Counted from the stretch's first letter, positions 53,517-62,605 are shown. The stretch is 64,000 bases of DNA from JABDMH01 sp965223165 (GCA_965223165.1 CBDCVQ010000018.1:558001-622000); one strand, 5' to 3'. Translations and numbers: made by a program. Notes: a model not told the origin generated them from the letters alone.

Positions 53517-54937
53517 TGCAGATCTTTTCTGGGGTTGGGATATTAACAGTCTCACTTGCAACATTGGCATGCGGCGAGACTTTCATTGACCTTCCTTCAT
53601 CTTCTTATCACGATAGCGGACAGTTTTATCATACCGCTCAAGACTTGGAGCAAGCGGTAATTGCTGCATACGACCCTCTACAAGATGAAGCACAGTACGG
53701 TGGACCGGGTTATCATCATTTCATGGAAGTTCGATCTGACAATACCTACAATGACAATGTCACCCAAGAGGGCGGGGCCTTGGCTGCCTTCGACAATTTT
53801 GTGCTTGCCCCTTCAAATCCACAAATAAATGCCACCTGGCTCTCATGCTACCAGGGAATTCAACGATGCAATATCGTACTAAGTCATATCGATGATATAC
53901 CAGACATCGATCCGCAAAGGCTCAATATGAGAAAAGCCGAAGTACTTTTTATTCGCGCGTTAACCTACTTCAATGTCGTCAGAATATGGGGAGACGCACC
54001 GCTCATAACGGAGGCACTCCGCAATCCCCTGGAAGCGCTGTCGCACGTACGGAATTCTACACAGGACATTTATCGGCAAATAATTGATGACTTGACGTTT
54101 GCAGCCGGGCATCTCCCGCAGGAGCATCCTGCCGAAGACAGGGGGCGGGCAACATGGGGAGCTGCCATGACGCTGCTGGGCAAAGTACATCTGACACTTG
54201 CACAATATGTGGAAGCTGTCCAGGTACTTGAAGCTGTAATCCAGAGTGGGAGGTACCGGCTGCTGAATAACTTTGAGGACATTTTTGCTACTACAAACAA
54301 GAACCATGTGGAGTCGATCTTCGAGATCCAGTTCTTAAAAAGTTCTTTTGGCGAGGGGAACGAAGGCATCCCTGCGTCTGATTTGACCGATGCCAATAAT
54401 CGACCTTCGCCGGACCTTCTTGCGCTTTTTCATTCGGAAAATGATGCTCGTCTAGATCCTTCTGTCGACACCTTACCTGGGGGGGTACCTCACTCAGCTA
54501 AGATGATCGATGTGAGAGGCATTGACGGCACCTTAGGTCACAATGCCATGGTGCTCCGGTATGCTGACGTCCTACTCATGGCGGCTGAGGGCCTCAATAA
54601 GTTGCAATTAAAGCCCGGCAAAGCTCTCCGGTATCTTAATACCGTTCGGAAAAGGGCAGGAGCTCGGATCTACTCGACCATGGATCTCCCTGACGTGGCA
54701 AGCTTCCACAATGCCCTCCATCGGGAAAGGCGACTCGAATTGGCTTTTGAGAATCATCGCTGGTTTGACCTGCTCCGCACGAATCTAGCTCTCCAGGTCA
54801 TGCAGCAGCACCAACAGGGCGGTACTGCATCGGCACTGTCATTTACCATCTCCCCGCATCAATTACTGTATCCGATTCCTCAGGTGCAGATCGATGCAAG
54901 TGGAGGAATGCTATCCCAGAACCCAGGTTACCACTAA
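53516..54937 (+). CDS. susD: SusD/RagB-family lipoprotein (locus C)
   Basis: 473 residues from a GTG at 53516, whose G is the last base of the susC TAG (TAGTG overlap); a TTG at 53510 is an alternative. The short signal MQIFSGVGILTVSLATLA precedes the lipidated Cys (LACGE). SusD features: AEVLFIRALTYFNVVRIWGD then APLI, RGRATWGAAMTLLGKVHLTL, LHRERRLELAFENHRWFDLL, and the end LYPIPQVQIDASGGMLSQNP. At under 480 residues it is shorter than the other two SusD proteins here; a loop region after residue ~300 is compact. The overlapping stop/start suggests tight translational coupling with susC. Confidence 0.9.
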   Translation: MQIFSGVGILTVSLATLACGETFIDLPSSSYHDSGQFYHTAQDLEQAVIAAYDPLQDEAQYGGPGYHHFMEVRSDNTYNDNVTQEGGALAAFDNFVLAPSNPQINATWLSCYQGIQRCNIVLSHIDDIPDIDPQRLNMRKAEVLFIRALTYFNVVRIWGDAPLITEALRNPLEALSHVRNSTQDIYRQIIDDLTFAAGHLPQEHPAEDRGRATWGAAMTLLGKVHLTLAQYVEAVQVLEAVIQSGRYRLLNNFEDIFATTNKNHVESIFEIQFLKSSFGEGNEGIPASDLTDANNRPSPDLLALFHSENDARLDPSVDTLPGGVPHSAKMIDVRGIDGTLGHNAMVLRYADVLLMAAEGLNKLQLKPGKALRYLNTVRKRAGARIYSTMDLPDVASFHNALHRERRLELAFENHRWFDLLRTNLALQVMQQHQQGGTASALSFTISPHQLLYPIPQVQIDASGGMLSQNPGYH

Positions 54938-54956
54938 ACAGATTAACCAGACATTT

Positions 54957-56720
54957 ATGTATTGCAAACTGCTCGTAATATCCATTTCAGTAGCCATCTT
55001 CGTCCAGCACCAAACAGTTCTTGCTCAGTATTTGCCAGAACAATCAAATCAGGAGCTGATCGTATGCGGGGAAGACCAAGTCATCATCTTTGACCCTGAG
55101 CGTTCTACGGACTCTGTTCCTTACATTACGTGGCGTTGGAAGGCCTCCGAGGCATTTGGTTTACCTACTAGGTTTCGTCTTGACTACTTTGACCATGTGA
55201 ACGAATGCAAGCCGGTAAGTGAAGGTAGGGAACTCTTGGTCACCTCGTCGTCAGGGGGCGTAGCATTGATCGACATAGAAAGCAAAAGGGTGATATTCTA
55301 TACTTTCGTGCCCAACGCGCATTCTGGTGAGAAACTACCAGGACATCGGCTGGTCATAGCATCGTCTATACACAAGCATGGCAATCGCCTGGTCTTGCTT
55401 GATATCGACAATCCAGGCACCCCGCTTTTTGAGGATAGCCTTTATTCTGCAAATGGAATTGTTTGGGACAAGCAGCGGGCTGGACTTTACGCGTCTGGAT
55501 ATGATGAACTAAGATCATACGAACTTGCAGATTGGTTTGGCTCCAGCCCTCGTTTGAAAATGACAGGGAGCTGGACCATGCCCGGGATAGACGGACACGA
55601 TCTGGCGGCCCATTCCATGAATCCCAATGGACTACTACTGTCGGAGCGTGGCAGTGTTTGGGAGTTTGATAAGACGTTGGGGCAGTTCAAGCCTTTTCAG
55701 TCCTTGGCCAACCAGGCCCACATCACATCAGTTGCCATACATCCAGTTTCTGGTCGACAGGCCTTTGTACGTGCTGAGATCAGTGGGGGGTCCCACAGGG
55801 TCCATGTGCAACATCCTGCCAAAAATTTCGTCTTTCCGGGTGTCGACTTGTACCGAGCTCGATGGCGGATGACTGGGCAATGCTCCACCGAGGCAACGCC
55901 AGAATCTTTCATGAGTCGACAAGCGCAACGTCATGTCATGATCGCGGCACATCGAGGAGATTGGCATTGGGCTCCGGAAAATTCGATCCAGGCATTTCAA
56001 AACTGCATGGATCGAGGGATTGACATACTCGAGGTAGATGTGCGATTGACGAAGGACAAAGTACCTGTGATTATCCACGACCTGACGCTGGACCGGACTT
56101 CGACAGGACAGGGCCTAGTAGCGAATCTCACGCTATCTCAGTTGAAAGAATTGCGACTGAGAAGCGCCCTGGAAGTAGTGACTGATGAGCGAATCCCGAC
56201 TTTAGAAGAGGTGGCAGAGCTGGCCAGGAATAGAGCTATTCTATACTTAGACAAATCAGGGGACAAGATTAAAGAAATTCTTCCGGTCCTGCAGCGCACC
56301 CAAACGTTAAATCAAACCATGTTTGTACTTTCCGCCACAGTGGTGGAAGCTCAAAATACTTTCGGCCCGTATCTCGACAGCGTACTGTTTGTACCGGTAG
56401 TTTCCGACGACATCGTTAATCTGGAGGCGTACGTCGATGATCATCTCAGAGCAGGCATTGCCTCAGCGTTTCAATTTCGGATAGCAAGCTATGAGGATGA
56501 ATGCTATCGATTGCTCCCTAAGGTGACGGCGTCAGGACGTCGCGCCTTCGTGGCAGCCACCTGGCCGCACCACACAATCGGGCATGACGATCAGCTCTCC
56601 CGCACAAATCCGGACGACGGTTGGGGATGGCTGATCGACCAAGGTTTTTCTATTTTGGAAACCAACCATCCTTACGAACTTTTGTCCTACCTCCATGGTC
56701 GTGGTCTACGATGCAAATGA
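54957..56720 (+). CDS. DUF6528-like beta-propeller fused to glycerophosphodiester phosphodiesterase
   Basis: 587 residues from the ATG at 54957, 19 bases after the susD stop. Signal peptide 1-24 (ending VLAQ). Residues 30-300 match the DUF6528-type propeller pattern (ELIVCGEDQVIIFD, LLVTSSSGGVALIDIESKR, VPNAHSGEKLPGHRLVIASS, GIVWDKQRAGLYASGYDELR, GIDGHDLAAHS). Residues 326-585 are a GDPD domain: AAHRGDWHWAPENS with H332, R333 and E341, then ILEVDVRLTKD with E359 and D361, and VIIHDLTLDRTS with H374. All listed catalytic and metal residues are present. It cleaves a phosphodiester in the periplasm or outside the cell. The end product of locus C is therefore probably a phosphodiester-linked or glycerophosphoryl-decorated molecule; this is inference. 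Confidence 0.85.
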   Translation: MYCKLLVISISVAIFVQHQTVLAQYLPEQSNQELIVCGEDQVIIFDPERSTDSVPYITWRWKASEAFGLPTRFRLDYFDHVNECKPVSEGRELLVTSSSGGVALIDIESKRVIFYTFVPNAHSGEKLPGHRLVIASSIHKHGNRLVLLDIDNPGTPLFEDSLYSANGIVWDKQRAGLYASGYDELRSYELADWFGSSPRLKMTGSWTMPGIDGHDLAAHSMNPNGLLLSERGSVWEFDKTLGQFKPFQSLANQAHITSVAIHPVSGRQAFVRAEISGGSHRVHVQHPAKNFVFPGVDLYRARWRMTGQCSTEATPESFMSRQAQRHVMIAAHRGDWHWAPENSIQAFQNCMDRGIDILEVDVRLTKDKVPVIIHDLTLDRTSTGQGLVANLTLSQLKELRLRSALEVVTDERIPTLEEVAELARNRAILYLDKSGDKIKEILPVLQRTQTLNQTMFVLSATVVEAQNTFGPYLDSVLFVPVVSDDIVNLEAYVDDHLRAGIASAFQFRIASYEDECYRLLPKVTASGRRAFVAATWPHHTIGHDDQLSRTNPDDGWGWLIDQGFSILETNHPYELLSYLHGRGLRCK

Positions 56721-57120
56721 GTTATTCAACATATCTAATGCGAAACTCTACTAGTAGACTGTAACTGTTGAATCGGATGCATAAATTGCAATTATTTTTT
56801 GTCAGGACGAAGAGGCAAAACCGCACATAGCCTTAGCTACGTAAGGATTTTGATGATGAAGTACTGTCGAAAAAGATTGCGATTAATGTATGGGAACCTC
56901 CACTAAGTCTATTGTCCAATTTTTCATCACCCGCATCAGCCTATGCTCTTTTTTTCAAGCATACCGCCTTCGTGGTGACAACCTCCTGCACAGCCATCAG
57001 AATTTTTCATCTGAGACGACAGTTCAGCTTAGCGATGTTTTTGGACAGGCCTAAGCCAATAGCAGATGGAGGATTCTGAGCGCTGATGGCCAAGTGAGGC
57101 AAGCCTTACCGCTAGAGAGG
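56721..57120. other. Intergenic with repeat relics
   Basis: 400 bases between convergent genes. 56754-56860 is an inverted, diverged match to 48124-48232. The motif taatgcgaaactctac at 56738 and tatgggaacctccac at 56889 recur near 24145 and 58747. No gene is supported. These look like the decayed ends of a transposable or otherwise dispersed element. Confidence 0.45.
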
Positions 57121-57762
57121 TTATTCTTTGTTTCTTTCGGCAGTACGCAACCGGACCATCGCTCGGTGCACATAGTTACGTATTACTTGATTTGGCAAAG
57201 AGGTGCAGTCCTCGATTTCCTGATAATCTAAGCCTAGATAAAATCTTAGATGTATGATTTCTCTCTGCCGCTCGGGCAGCAAAGCAACATGCTCTCTAAC
57301 CCACCGCACATGATCATCCTGGTTGGTATCAGCAATATTGTCCAAGGTTGGCAAACATGAGGAGTTCTGTTGTGGAAGACGCTCTGACAATCTAATTCTC
57401 CTGAGTTCACCTCTGTGCGCTCTTCTGACATTGTATTCGATGGCCTTGCATAGGTAGGCTTCTAAATCAGCTACCGCTTCAATGGCTCGGGGATTTTCCA
57501 GCAGCTTCGAGAACAAGTCTTGCACACTGTCCTCCACCAGTGCACTGTCATGAGAAAAGACCAAGGCGTGTTGAGCCAGCCGGTCCCTCAGTTTGAGGTA
57601 GATTTGTGCGATCTGGTCGCGGTCATCTGACGACGGCTGTTTCAAGATGGAGGTGGCGGTGCTCACTTTGCGATGCAAGTTGGATTGGTCGATCAACTGC
57701 ACAGGCCGCAAAGGGTACGTACCAAGTACGGTTTTAGGGATCGGTTCAATCCCTACCCTCAC
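57121..57762 (-). CDS. ECF RNA polymerase sigma factor
   Basis: 213 residues from a GTG at 57760-57762; a GTG at about 57666 (VSTATS) is an alternative and would remove an unusual 32-residue lead. Region 2: IYLKLRDRLAQHALVFSHDS, VEDSVQDLFSKLLENPR, then LEAYLCKAIEYNVRRAHRGE. Region 4: VALLPERQREIIHLRFYLGL, DYQEIEDCTSLPNQVIRNYV. It resembles the locus B sigma factor (SHD..LVE.SVQD.F). It faces locus C and has no anti-sigma gene beside it. It could serve one of the fecR genes here or act elsewhere. Confidence 0.88.
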   Translation of the reverse strand: MRVGIEPIPKTVLGTYPLRPVQLIDQSNLHRKVSTATSILKQPSSDDRDQIAQIYLKLRDRLAQHALVFSHDSALVEDSVQDLFSKLLENPRAIEAVADLEAYLCKAIEYNVRRAHRGELRRIRLSERLPQQNSSCLPTLDNIADTNQDDHVRWVREHVALLPERQREIIHLRFYLGLDYQEIEDCTSLPNQVIRNYVHRAMVRLRTAERNKE

Positions 57763-57874
57763 ACAGCCTGTCCAGCATCTACTACCTCCTAATACAATTT
57801 AGAAAGGCGACTCCACTATTCGTCCGAGAAAAAACTTTGGAGGCTGTGCTCCATCCGGCATGGAGCAAGAGCGT

Positions 57875-58453
57875 TTATGGAAGGAAGTATTGGGCTAACT
57901 CGGCGTGGGAAAGCGCGATCCAATCCATAACTGCACATATGATGGTGAAGCTGCCAACACCGAGAATCATTCGACGAAGACTCTTATGTGCTTCCACCAT
58001 CTGAACCTCAACGGTATTGCTAGAGATGTTTAGCCTTTCTGCAATCTCTCTGTAGGTCAACCCCTGCAGCTTGCTCATCTTGAAGATTTGCTTGCGTCTA
58101 GGCGGAAGCTTTTCAATTGCCTTCATGATGGTCTCCAGCATTCCATAACTTGTCGAGAGAGATTCTTGGGGCCGTCGAGAAAGCTCCTCTAAGCAACGAG
58201 CTTCAGTACATCTTCGTCGATAATGATTGACAATGATATTCTTGACGATCGTGAACAAGTATGACTGTAGCTGTTTGTCGTCACAATTTAGATAGCCCTT
58301 GTGCCAGAGCTTAACGAATGCATCATGGACCAGATCCTCTGCAAGGGCCTCATTGTGAAGATGCCTTAATGCAAAGCCAAATAACTTTTTGTGATACTTC
58401 AGATATACACTCTCAAAGGTGTCCTTTTCGGCTGGTTGCTTCTCGAACGACAT
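57875..58453 (-). CDS. ECF RNA polymerase sigma factor with C-terminal hydrophobic segment
   Basis: 192 residues. Region 2: FESVYLKYHKKLFGFALRHL, AEDLVHDAFVKLWHKGYLNC, then LQSYLFTIVKNIIVNHYRR. Region 4: AIEKLPPRRKQIFKMSKLQG, LTYREIAERLNISSNTVEVQ. This is the typical Bacteroidota FecI-like form that pairs with FecR proteins having the N-domain seen at 48651. The last ~30 residues (VGSFTIICAVMDWIALSHAE) are hydrophobic and could touch the membrane, an uncommon addition. It lies 112 bases upstream of the other sigma gene on the same strand. Confidence 0.9.
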   Translation of the reverse strand: MSFEKQPAEKDTFESVYLKYHKKLFGFALRHLHNEALAEDLVHDAFVKLWHKGYLNCDDKQLQSYLFTIVKNIIVNHYRRRCTEARCLEELSRRPQESLSTSYGMLETIMKAIEKLPPRRKQIFKMSKLQGLTYREIAERLNISSNTVEVQMVEAHKSLRRMILGVGSFTIICAVMDWIALSHAELAQYFLP

Positions 58454-58943
58454 CGATGGTATGCTGCAGGAAAAAATACCCTTCAGGCGAGCTCTCTATT
58501 TCACCCACCTAGGGTTTTCATGGCTACATTCGAATCTCAGTTAACACGATTCATCGTCTCCGACTACAGTCTATGCGTTTTGTAGATTCCTCGGCTGCCA
58601 AATTACTGATTCTAAGCGGAGCAATAAAGCATTTTCTCGACAAAATGGCCTGGCACCGGTAATCAATTGAAACGCAGGTACTTGTCGAAGCTGAAGGGAC
58701 ATTATCGATAATCTAGCACACCGGAGTGTATGTATGGCAGATTTATCTAATGGGAACCTCCAATAACCTACTTTTTGGAGATAAAGATCGCTTCCGATGA
58801 CATATTTCCGAGTTCAGGATAAATATCCGCACATGATCAACATGAGCGGGTGTAGATATCATTCAAATTCTAGGATTTTTCATCCGACTATCGGTCGGAT
58901 TTGGTCGTATTTTGCTTGTTTGAGCCCTTCAGGACCTGATTTT
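58454..58943. other. Intergenic with possible IS end
   Basis: 490 bases between an ECF sigma gene and the IS5-like transposase. atctaatgggaacctcca at 58745 may mark the left terminal repeat of the IS5-like element: the right side at about 60000 has, in reverse complement, ggaaacctatag. Pairing is weak and no target duplication was found. No gene is supported here. Confidence 0.4.
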
Positions 58944-59960
58944 CTAGTGAGCCATAGCCTTCAGATATGTTGCTCTGCGCATGTTGTAGCAAATATTCAT
59001 CAAGGTAATGGCAGCCGTATTTCGAACTATCCCGACCTGACTAACTATTACACGACCCAGCTGCTGATGTATGTCCCCGAAGACGTGTTCTACTCTCGAT
59101 CGTACTTTTGACTTCCTCGTATTTACTGCTTTTTCATTCTCGTTGAGTGGTTTATTTCGGTAGCCCTTTCGGTGTATTCTACTTACTACATCCCTTCGTT
59201 TTAAATCATCTTCTATTTCTTTGCTCCTATAGGCAGAATCCCCATATAGCTCATGGTGACTATCTGTTTGTTCCAATAGATCCTCCAGCACCTGAGAATC
59301 ATGGACGCTCGCCGGCGTAACCTCAAAATTAGTAATCAACTTACTGCCTTTGTCCACCTTTATGTGGTTCTTATAACCATATCGACTTTGCTTATTCTTC
59401 TTGGTCCAATCTGCATCCGTATCTTTTTGACGTGACTTGTTCATAGACCAATCTGTTGGCTTTTTACCCTTTTTGATCTCATCATTCTCTTTGCGGCTAT
59501 TTCGCTGTACCGGCGCATCTACGATACTGGCATCCACTATTGATCCATTATTCACAATCAATCCCTGATCCCTAAGCTGAGATGTCAATAAAACGAATAG
59601 CTCATCGATTATCCCTCCTCGAGCTAACGATTCGTTAAAATCCCAAAATGTATTCGCATCTGGTACCCTGTCCCCCAAACTAAGTCCCAAAAATCGTTGA
59701 AAGCTCAATCTATCCTTAATATGATACTCCAGCTTCTCAAAGGAAAGACCATACGTTGATCGCAAAATCAAGCCCTTCAACATCATTATCTTGTCAAACG
59801 AAGGTCGACCTCCCTTACTTGGATCTGCCTTCTTAAAGACTCGCTCAACCAAATCCCGGTAATCCTCAAAATCTATGTGCTTACTCAATTTCTCCAACGG
59901 GTCTCCCATCTTTGACAGTTCCATTAACCGAAATTCCTCATCATATAGCGTAGATGCCAT
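58944..59960 (-). CDS. IS5-family transposase (DDE)
   Basis: 338 residues, intact. N-terminal part LSKMGDPLEKLSKHIDFEDY and GGRPSFDKIMMLKGLILRST are family hallmarks. They are followed by DRLSFQRFLGLSLGDRVPDA, a first catalytic Asp in SIVDASIVDAPVQRNSR, KNHIKVDKGSKLI, a second Asp in ELYGDSAYRSKEI, and the Glu in SRVEHVFGDIHQQLGR. It is the type with one long frame. It directly abuts a truncated IS3-type gene, so insertion into that element is likely. Ends could not be fixed with confidence. Confidence 0.93.
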   Translation of the reverse strand: MASTLYDEEFRLMELSKMGDPLEKLSKHIDFEDYRDLVERVFKKADPSKGGRPSFDKIMMLKGLILRSTYGLSFEKLEYHIKDRLSFQRFLGLSLGDRVPDANTFWDFNESLARGGIIDELFVLLTSQLRDQGLIVNNGSIVDASIVDAPVQRNSRKENDEIKKGKKPTDWSMNKSRQKDTDADWTKKNKQSRYGYKNHIKVDKGSKLITNFEVTPASVHDSQVLEDLLEQTDSHHELYGDSAYRSKEIEDDLKRRDVVSRIHRKGYRNKPLNENEKAVNTRKSKVRSRVEHVFGDIHQQLGRVIVSQVGIVRNTAAITLMNICYNMRRATYLKAMAH

Positions 59961-60027
59961 CTTGCCTCGATTTGTTTACAACAAATTACGATTTTTTCTA
60001 TAGGTTTCCGGAGCTACCCTAATGTGT

Positions 60028-60219
60028 TAAGCGCTCAAGGAGCGGATGACGGCTCAGCAGTTGGCCGAGAAGCACAAGATCCACCCCCAGCAAATAGCCA
60101 AGTGGAAGCGGGAGTTCATATCGGGTGCCAGTACGGTGTTTGACAGAGGATCTAAGTCGGCTAAGAGTAAGGAAGAGGAAGAAAGGGACAAGCTGCTTCA
60201 AGGTAATCGGAGAGCTTAA
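60028..60219 (+). pseudogene. IS3-family orfA fragment
   Basis: Reads ALKERMTAQQLAEKHKIHPQ then QIAKWKREFISGASTVFD, the helix-turn-helix of IS3-family OrfA, then a frame break near 60195 (CTTCAAGGTAATCGG) and stop. The first ~20 residues are missing: the frame starts abruptly where the IS5-like DNA ends, consistent with disruption by that insertion. Not functional as it stands. Confidence 0.75.
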
Positions 60220-60281
60220 GGTGGAGAATGACTTTTTATAAAAAAAAATGTTGAGTCGAGCCTGTCAAGGCACGCAGGGAG

Positions 60282-61123
60282 ATGGTGTACAGGTCAGCCA
60301 AGTTGAGCATAACGAAGCAATGTAAGCTTTTGAAAGTCAGTCGGTCGAGTCTGTATTATCAGACGGTTGGGGAAAGTCGACTGAATCTTGAGTTGATGCG
60401 GAGCATGGACGCGCATTACCTGGATCACCCGTATAAGGGAGCCGGGCGAATGCATACATATTTGACCAAAGATCGAGGGTATAGAGTGAGTAGGAATCGA
60501 GTAGAACGGCTATACTATAAAGTGATGGGGCCGCGATCCATTCTGCCAGGGCCTCACACATCCAAGAGGCACAAGGATCATAAGGTCTATCCGTACTTAC
60601 TAAGGGAGCTGCAGATCAGTGGTCCCAACCAGGTATGGGCCATGGATATCACCTACATTCCATGCCGAAGGAATTCATGTATCTGGTAGCGATCATAGAC
60701 CTGTACAGCCGGTACGTGGTCACCTGGTCGTTGTCCAATAGCAGGGACAGTCAGTGGTGTGCCGATGTGTTTAGCGAGGCGGTACAGCGCCACGGAGCTC
60801 CTGAAATCATCAATACAGATCAAGGTAGCCAATTTACCAGCAAGGAGTTCACCCAGGCTGTAAGGGTCTCCGGCTCCAAACTCAGTATGGACGGCAAAGG
60901 ACGAGCTACCGACAATGCCTTCATCGAGAGACTTTGGCGCAGTGTCAAATATGAACATGTCTATATCCATGCACACCAATCGACCACGGAGCTTTATGAA
61001 GGCTTACAGTACTATTTCAGCTACTATAATGAGCGAAGGCGCCACAGCTCCATTAATGATGATTATCCACAATCAATATACACCAACAGCAAATCAACCA
61101 AGCAACAGCAGAAGGCAGCGTAG
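60282..61123 (+). pseudogene. IS3-family orfB transposase, frameshifted
   Basis: The N-part (60282 to ~60660) has KLSITKQCKLLKVSRSSLYY, YLDHPYKGAGRMHTYLTKDR, and GPNQVWAMDITYIP with the first catalytic Asp. The frame then shifts by one base at about 60660 and continues with KEFMYLVAIIDLYSRYVVTW, INTDQGSQFTSKEFTQAV (second Asp), GKGRATDNAFIERLWRSVKY (Glu) and YNERRRHSSINDDYPQSIY. One missing base after the codons for TYIP explains the break; otherwise the rve integrase domain is complete. Programmed frameshifting in IS3 occurs between orfA and orfB, not here, so this is a mutation. Confidence 0.88.
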
Positions 61124-61448
61124 GAGTTTTCCACAAAACAGATGTGGAAATTAAAGAAAGAAAAAGAAGCAAAAAGAAAGAAATGTAATGATGGTGTTGA
61201 TGATCTTATTTTTAAATTTATCTGTCTGAAGGATTGGGGTTAGTTCAATCATCACCATCCGTGCAAGTATCGGACTTTAGAGATAGTTGCCTCCTCATCC
61301 GGTGACGATGCCTAACTATGCGATTCCTGTTCGTCAGGCCAATGCTTTGCTTTCGGCTTCCTTCAACCATCTCCTCGCAGATATAATCTTGCCGTTCAGA
61401 GAGTGCTTCCCCTAGCCGGGTGCACAGAGGACTTTCACCTCCGAGTAT

Positions 61449-61470
61449 TGTGCGCCCTGCCGGGCGCACA
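61449..61470 (-). terminator. Second hairpin downstream of ilvE
   Basis: Perfect 9-bp GC-rich stem (61449-61457 with 61462-61470), loop TGCC. It could back up the first terminator, or end transcription arriving from the plus strand, where it is followed by AAAGAAAAAGG. Confidence 0.5.
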
Positions 61471-61479
61471 AAGAAAAAG

Positions 61480-61502
61480 GCCATGGCTTGATTGCCCATG
61501 GC
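61480..61502 (-). terminator. Rho-independent terminator of ilvE
   Basis: Stem GCCATGG (61480-61486 with 61496-61502), 35 bases past the ilvE stop; on the minus strand it is followed by CCTTTTTCTTT. A diverged copy with a longer stem lies at 29705-29726. Confidence 0.75.
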
Positions 61503-61537
61503 TCAACGCTTCTATTTTTTGCGATATATGTACTAGA

Positions 61538-62605
61538 TCAGGCTCCGGCAGGCTCCAATGCGGGTTCAATCCAACCGTACTTGTCGGCAATGGATCCGTT
61601 GCGGATGCCATTGATCTCCTGCTTCAGCCGCATAGCTAGACTGTCTTTTGATGGCTGCAGCTGCAGGCGATGATGCTTGTATTGGATCAGCTCGACATCG
61701 ACGGCGACGGCTGCTGTGCCGGAACCAAAGACCTCGGTCAACCTGCCGTTGGCATGTGCCTCCACGATCTCATCCATTGATACCTCACGCTCTTCCACCG
61801 TATACCCCTGATCTTTCAAGATATGAATGAAGCTATCTCTGGTAATCCCTTTGAGGATCGCACCATCGGTGGCTGGAGTGAGCACGCGATCCCCGACCAC
61901 GAAGAATATGTTCATCGTCCCGACCTCTTGGGCGTACTTAAACTCCTTGCCGTCCAACCACAGGACTTGGTCAAAACCTTCCTCCTTGGCCTTTCTCATA
62001 GCGTAGAGCGAAGCCGCATAGTTGCCCGCCGTTTTGGCTTCTCCTACCCCACCTTTGGCGGCACGAATGTATTGGTCACTGGCCTTGAGCTTCACCGGCC
62101 GGCTGTAGTAGGGAGCTACGGGCAACGTGAGAATGATGAACTGGTAGGTCTCAGAGGCTGCTACCCCCAGAAACTCATCCGTGGCAAACATGAAAGGCCG
62201 CACGTACAGAGCGCTACCCTCCATATCGGGTATCCAATCTTTCTCCATACCCACTAGGGTTGACACGGCCTCTACAAATAGATCTTCTGGTACCGTTGGC
62301 ATACACATGCGCTCTGCGGAAGCATTGAGGCGCTTGGCATGCATCAATGGACGAAAGAGGAGCGGCGTCCCATCTGCCGTTTTGGATGCCTTCATGCCCT
62401 CAAAAATGGCTTGGCCATAATGCAGAGTCAGATTGGCCGGATGTACTTGCAGTTTATGCACGGCTTCGATACGGGCGTTGCGCCACTCGCCACCGCGATA
62501 CTCCATAATAAACATATGGTCGGTGAAGACCCGACCAAAGGGAATGTTGTCCAGATCGACTTCAGGCAACCTGGAGTGCGGTGCGCGATCTATACTGATA
62601 TTCAT
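61538..62605 (-). CDS. ilvE: Branched-chain amino acid aminotransferase
   Basis: 355 residues, PLP-dependent class IV aminotransferase that makes leucine, isoleucine and valine from their keto acids with glutamate. Motifs: NLTLHYGQAIFEGMKA (58-73), ALYVRPFMFATDEFLGV, GGVGEAKTAGNYAASL with Schiff-base K191, EVGTMNIFFV, ILKGITRDS and TEVFGSGTAAVAV. Length and motifs fit the BCAT type II form of Bacteroidota. The start is the ATG at 62603-62605. Two terminators follow. A partial copy of its 3' end exists at 29705-29790. Confidence 0.96.
   Translation of the reverse strand: MNISIDRAPHSRLPEVDLDNIPFGRVFTDHMFIMEYRGGEWRNARIEAVHKLQVHPANLTLHYGQAIFEGMKASKTADGTPLLFRPLMHAKRLNASAERMCMPTVPEDLFVEAVSTLVGMEKDWIPDMEGSALYVRPFMFATDEFLGVAASETYQFIILTLPVAPYYSRPVKLKASDQYIRAAKGGVGEAKTAGNYAASLYAMRKAKEEGFDQVLWLDGKEFKYAQEVGTMNIFFVVGDRVLTPATDGAILKGITRDSFIHILKDQGYTVEEREVSMDEIVEAHANGRLTEVFGSGTAAVAVDVELIQYKHHRLQLQPSKDSLAMRLKQEINGIRNGSIADKYGWIEPALEPAGA

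Larger units (their letters stand above)
60028..61160 (+). mobile_element. Truncated IS3-family insertion sequence
   Basis: Remains of an IS3-type element: 5'-truncated orfA (60028-60219) and frameshifted orfB (60282-61123), followed by ttttccacaaaacagatg, probably near the right end. The left end has been lost next to the IS5-like transposase. The right boundary is approximate. Confidence 0.6.
61161..61537. other. Intergenic, ilvE downstream region
   Basis: About 375 bases between the IS3 remnant and the ilvE stop. It contains two hairpin terminators for the minus-strand ilvE gene (61480-61502 and 61449-61470). No gene is supported in the rest. Confidence 0.5.

Noticed and set aside
61245..61499. 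Minus-strand frame downstream of ilvE
   Set aside because: It reads through both terminator hairpins and shows no recognisable protein pattern.
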